A stretch of 12,617 nt of DNA from Saprospiraceae bacterium (GTDB taxonomy: Bacteria; Bacteroidota; Bacteroidia; Chitinophagales; Saprospiraceae): positions 1 through 12,617 of the forward strand of contig JADZBJ010000371.1 in the NCBI GenBank assembly GCA_020852155.1, in the 5' to 3' direction. The notes beneath the pieces were generated by a model that saw only the letters and a program-made list of their open reading frames with translations, did not search any database and was not told the DNA's origin. How positions within the stretch are numbered: position 1 is the first letter of the stretch; every line of letters begins with the position of its first letter. A program made the translations under genes and the position numbers. Shown in pieces: positions 12,386 to 12,617 of this stretch.

Positions 12386-12617
12386 ATGGCCTGGATTGCT
12401 CTGGAAGGTATGCGTTTTCACGCGCGACATGGCGTTTATCCCGCCGAACGGGTTATTGGCAATGAGTACATTGTTGATATCCGTATCCGAACAGGTATTG
12501 CCAAGGCGTCGGCCAAAGACGATCTGGCAGAAACCATCAATTATGAAACGGTTTACCAGGTGTGCGCGCTGGAAATGAGTCAGCCACGTCAGTTGATCGA
12601 AACCGTTGTTTCCAGCA
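12386..12617 (+). CDS. folB: Dihydroneopterin aldolase, 5' part (runs off the window)
   Basis: 77 complete codons are visible. The enzyme cleaves 7,8-dihydroneopterin to 6-hydroxymethyl-dihydropterin and glycolaldehyde in folate synthesis, in the cytoplasm. Seen: IALEGMRFHARHGVYPAER (residues 4-22), where the second His-Gly and the Glu of PAER match the conserved family start and active-site Glu, then a conserved strand NEYIVDIRI and TINYETVYQV, whose Tyr matches the active-site Tyr of the family. The catalytic Lys lies past the window end. An in-frame ATG at 12365 would add seven residues (MVFHLAI) but would put the start inside the mini-hairpin; ATG 12386 fits the usual family N-terminus better. 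A weak -7-like box (GACATTTGC, 12328-12336) lies upstream. Confidence 0.9.
   Translation, partial: MAWIALEGMRFHARHGVYPAERVIGNEYIVDIRIRTGIAKASAKDDLAETINYETVYQVCALEMSQPRQLIETVVSS

Overview
The window looks like chromosomal DNA of a Bacteroidota bacterium, possibly of the Saprospiria/Chitinophagia type; this placement is inferred from gene content and not tested. Four things point there. It carries a type III glutamine synthetase of about 730 residues. It has a Bacteroidota-style subtilase, a DUF4340 protein and a SPOR protein. None of the eight starts inspected (all genes with a visible start except folB) has a Shine-Dalgarno sequence. Upstream of several genes there is a TAnnTTTG-type -7 element (best form TAATTTTGC).

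Layout. 1-2417 (+): 3' part of a large AsmA-like envelope protein with a charged, LEA-like tail. 2448-2500: a 19-bp hairpin that can terminate both converging transcripts. 2549-4904 (-): read as tpiA (triosephosphate isomerase), then rsmD (16S rRNA methyltransferase), then a membrane-anchored SPOR protein. The tpiA-rsmD gap is filled by an inverted heptanucleotide array of about 235 bp. 4905-5413: divergent control region between tpiA and glnA. 5414-7606 (+): glnA type III. 7691-8461 (+): TatD-family metal-dependent hydrolase. 8645-10354 (+): secreted S8 protease with a long helical insert. 10600-11031 (+): DUF1761 membrane protein. 11039-11096: long hairpin built from 9-nt repeats. 11139-12167 (-): DUF4340 protein. 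12386-end (+): start of folB (dihydroneopterin aldolase).

The genes are mostly unrelated housekeeping or envelope functions: glycolysis, ribosome maturation, nitrogen assimilation, folate synthesis, peptidoglycan/envelope proteins and a secreted protease. I see no defence system, prophage, insertion sequence, CRISPR array, tRNA or rRNA, and no convincing new multi-gene system.

The unusual content is between the genes. Short tandem repeats of four different families start at or within about 10 nt of the stop codons of four genes. One 9-mer promoter element occurs exactly three times, once overlapping the glnA stop codon. Several hairpins lie in leaders, directly before start codons. Protein oddities are the LEA-like tail on the AsmA protein, the D-to-H insert of the protease, and a Gly in place of the usual Asp of the DPPY motif of RsmD.
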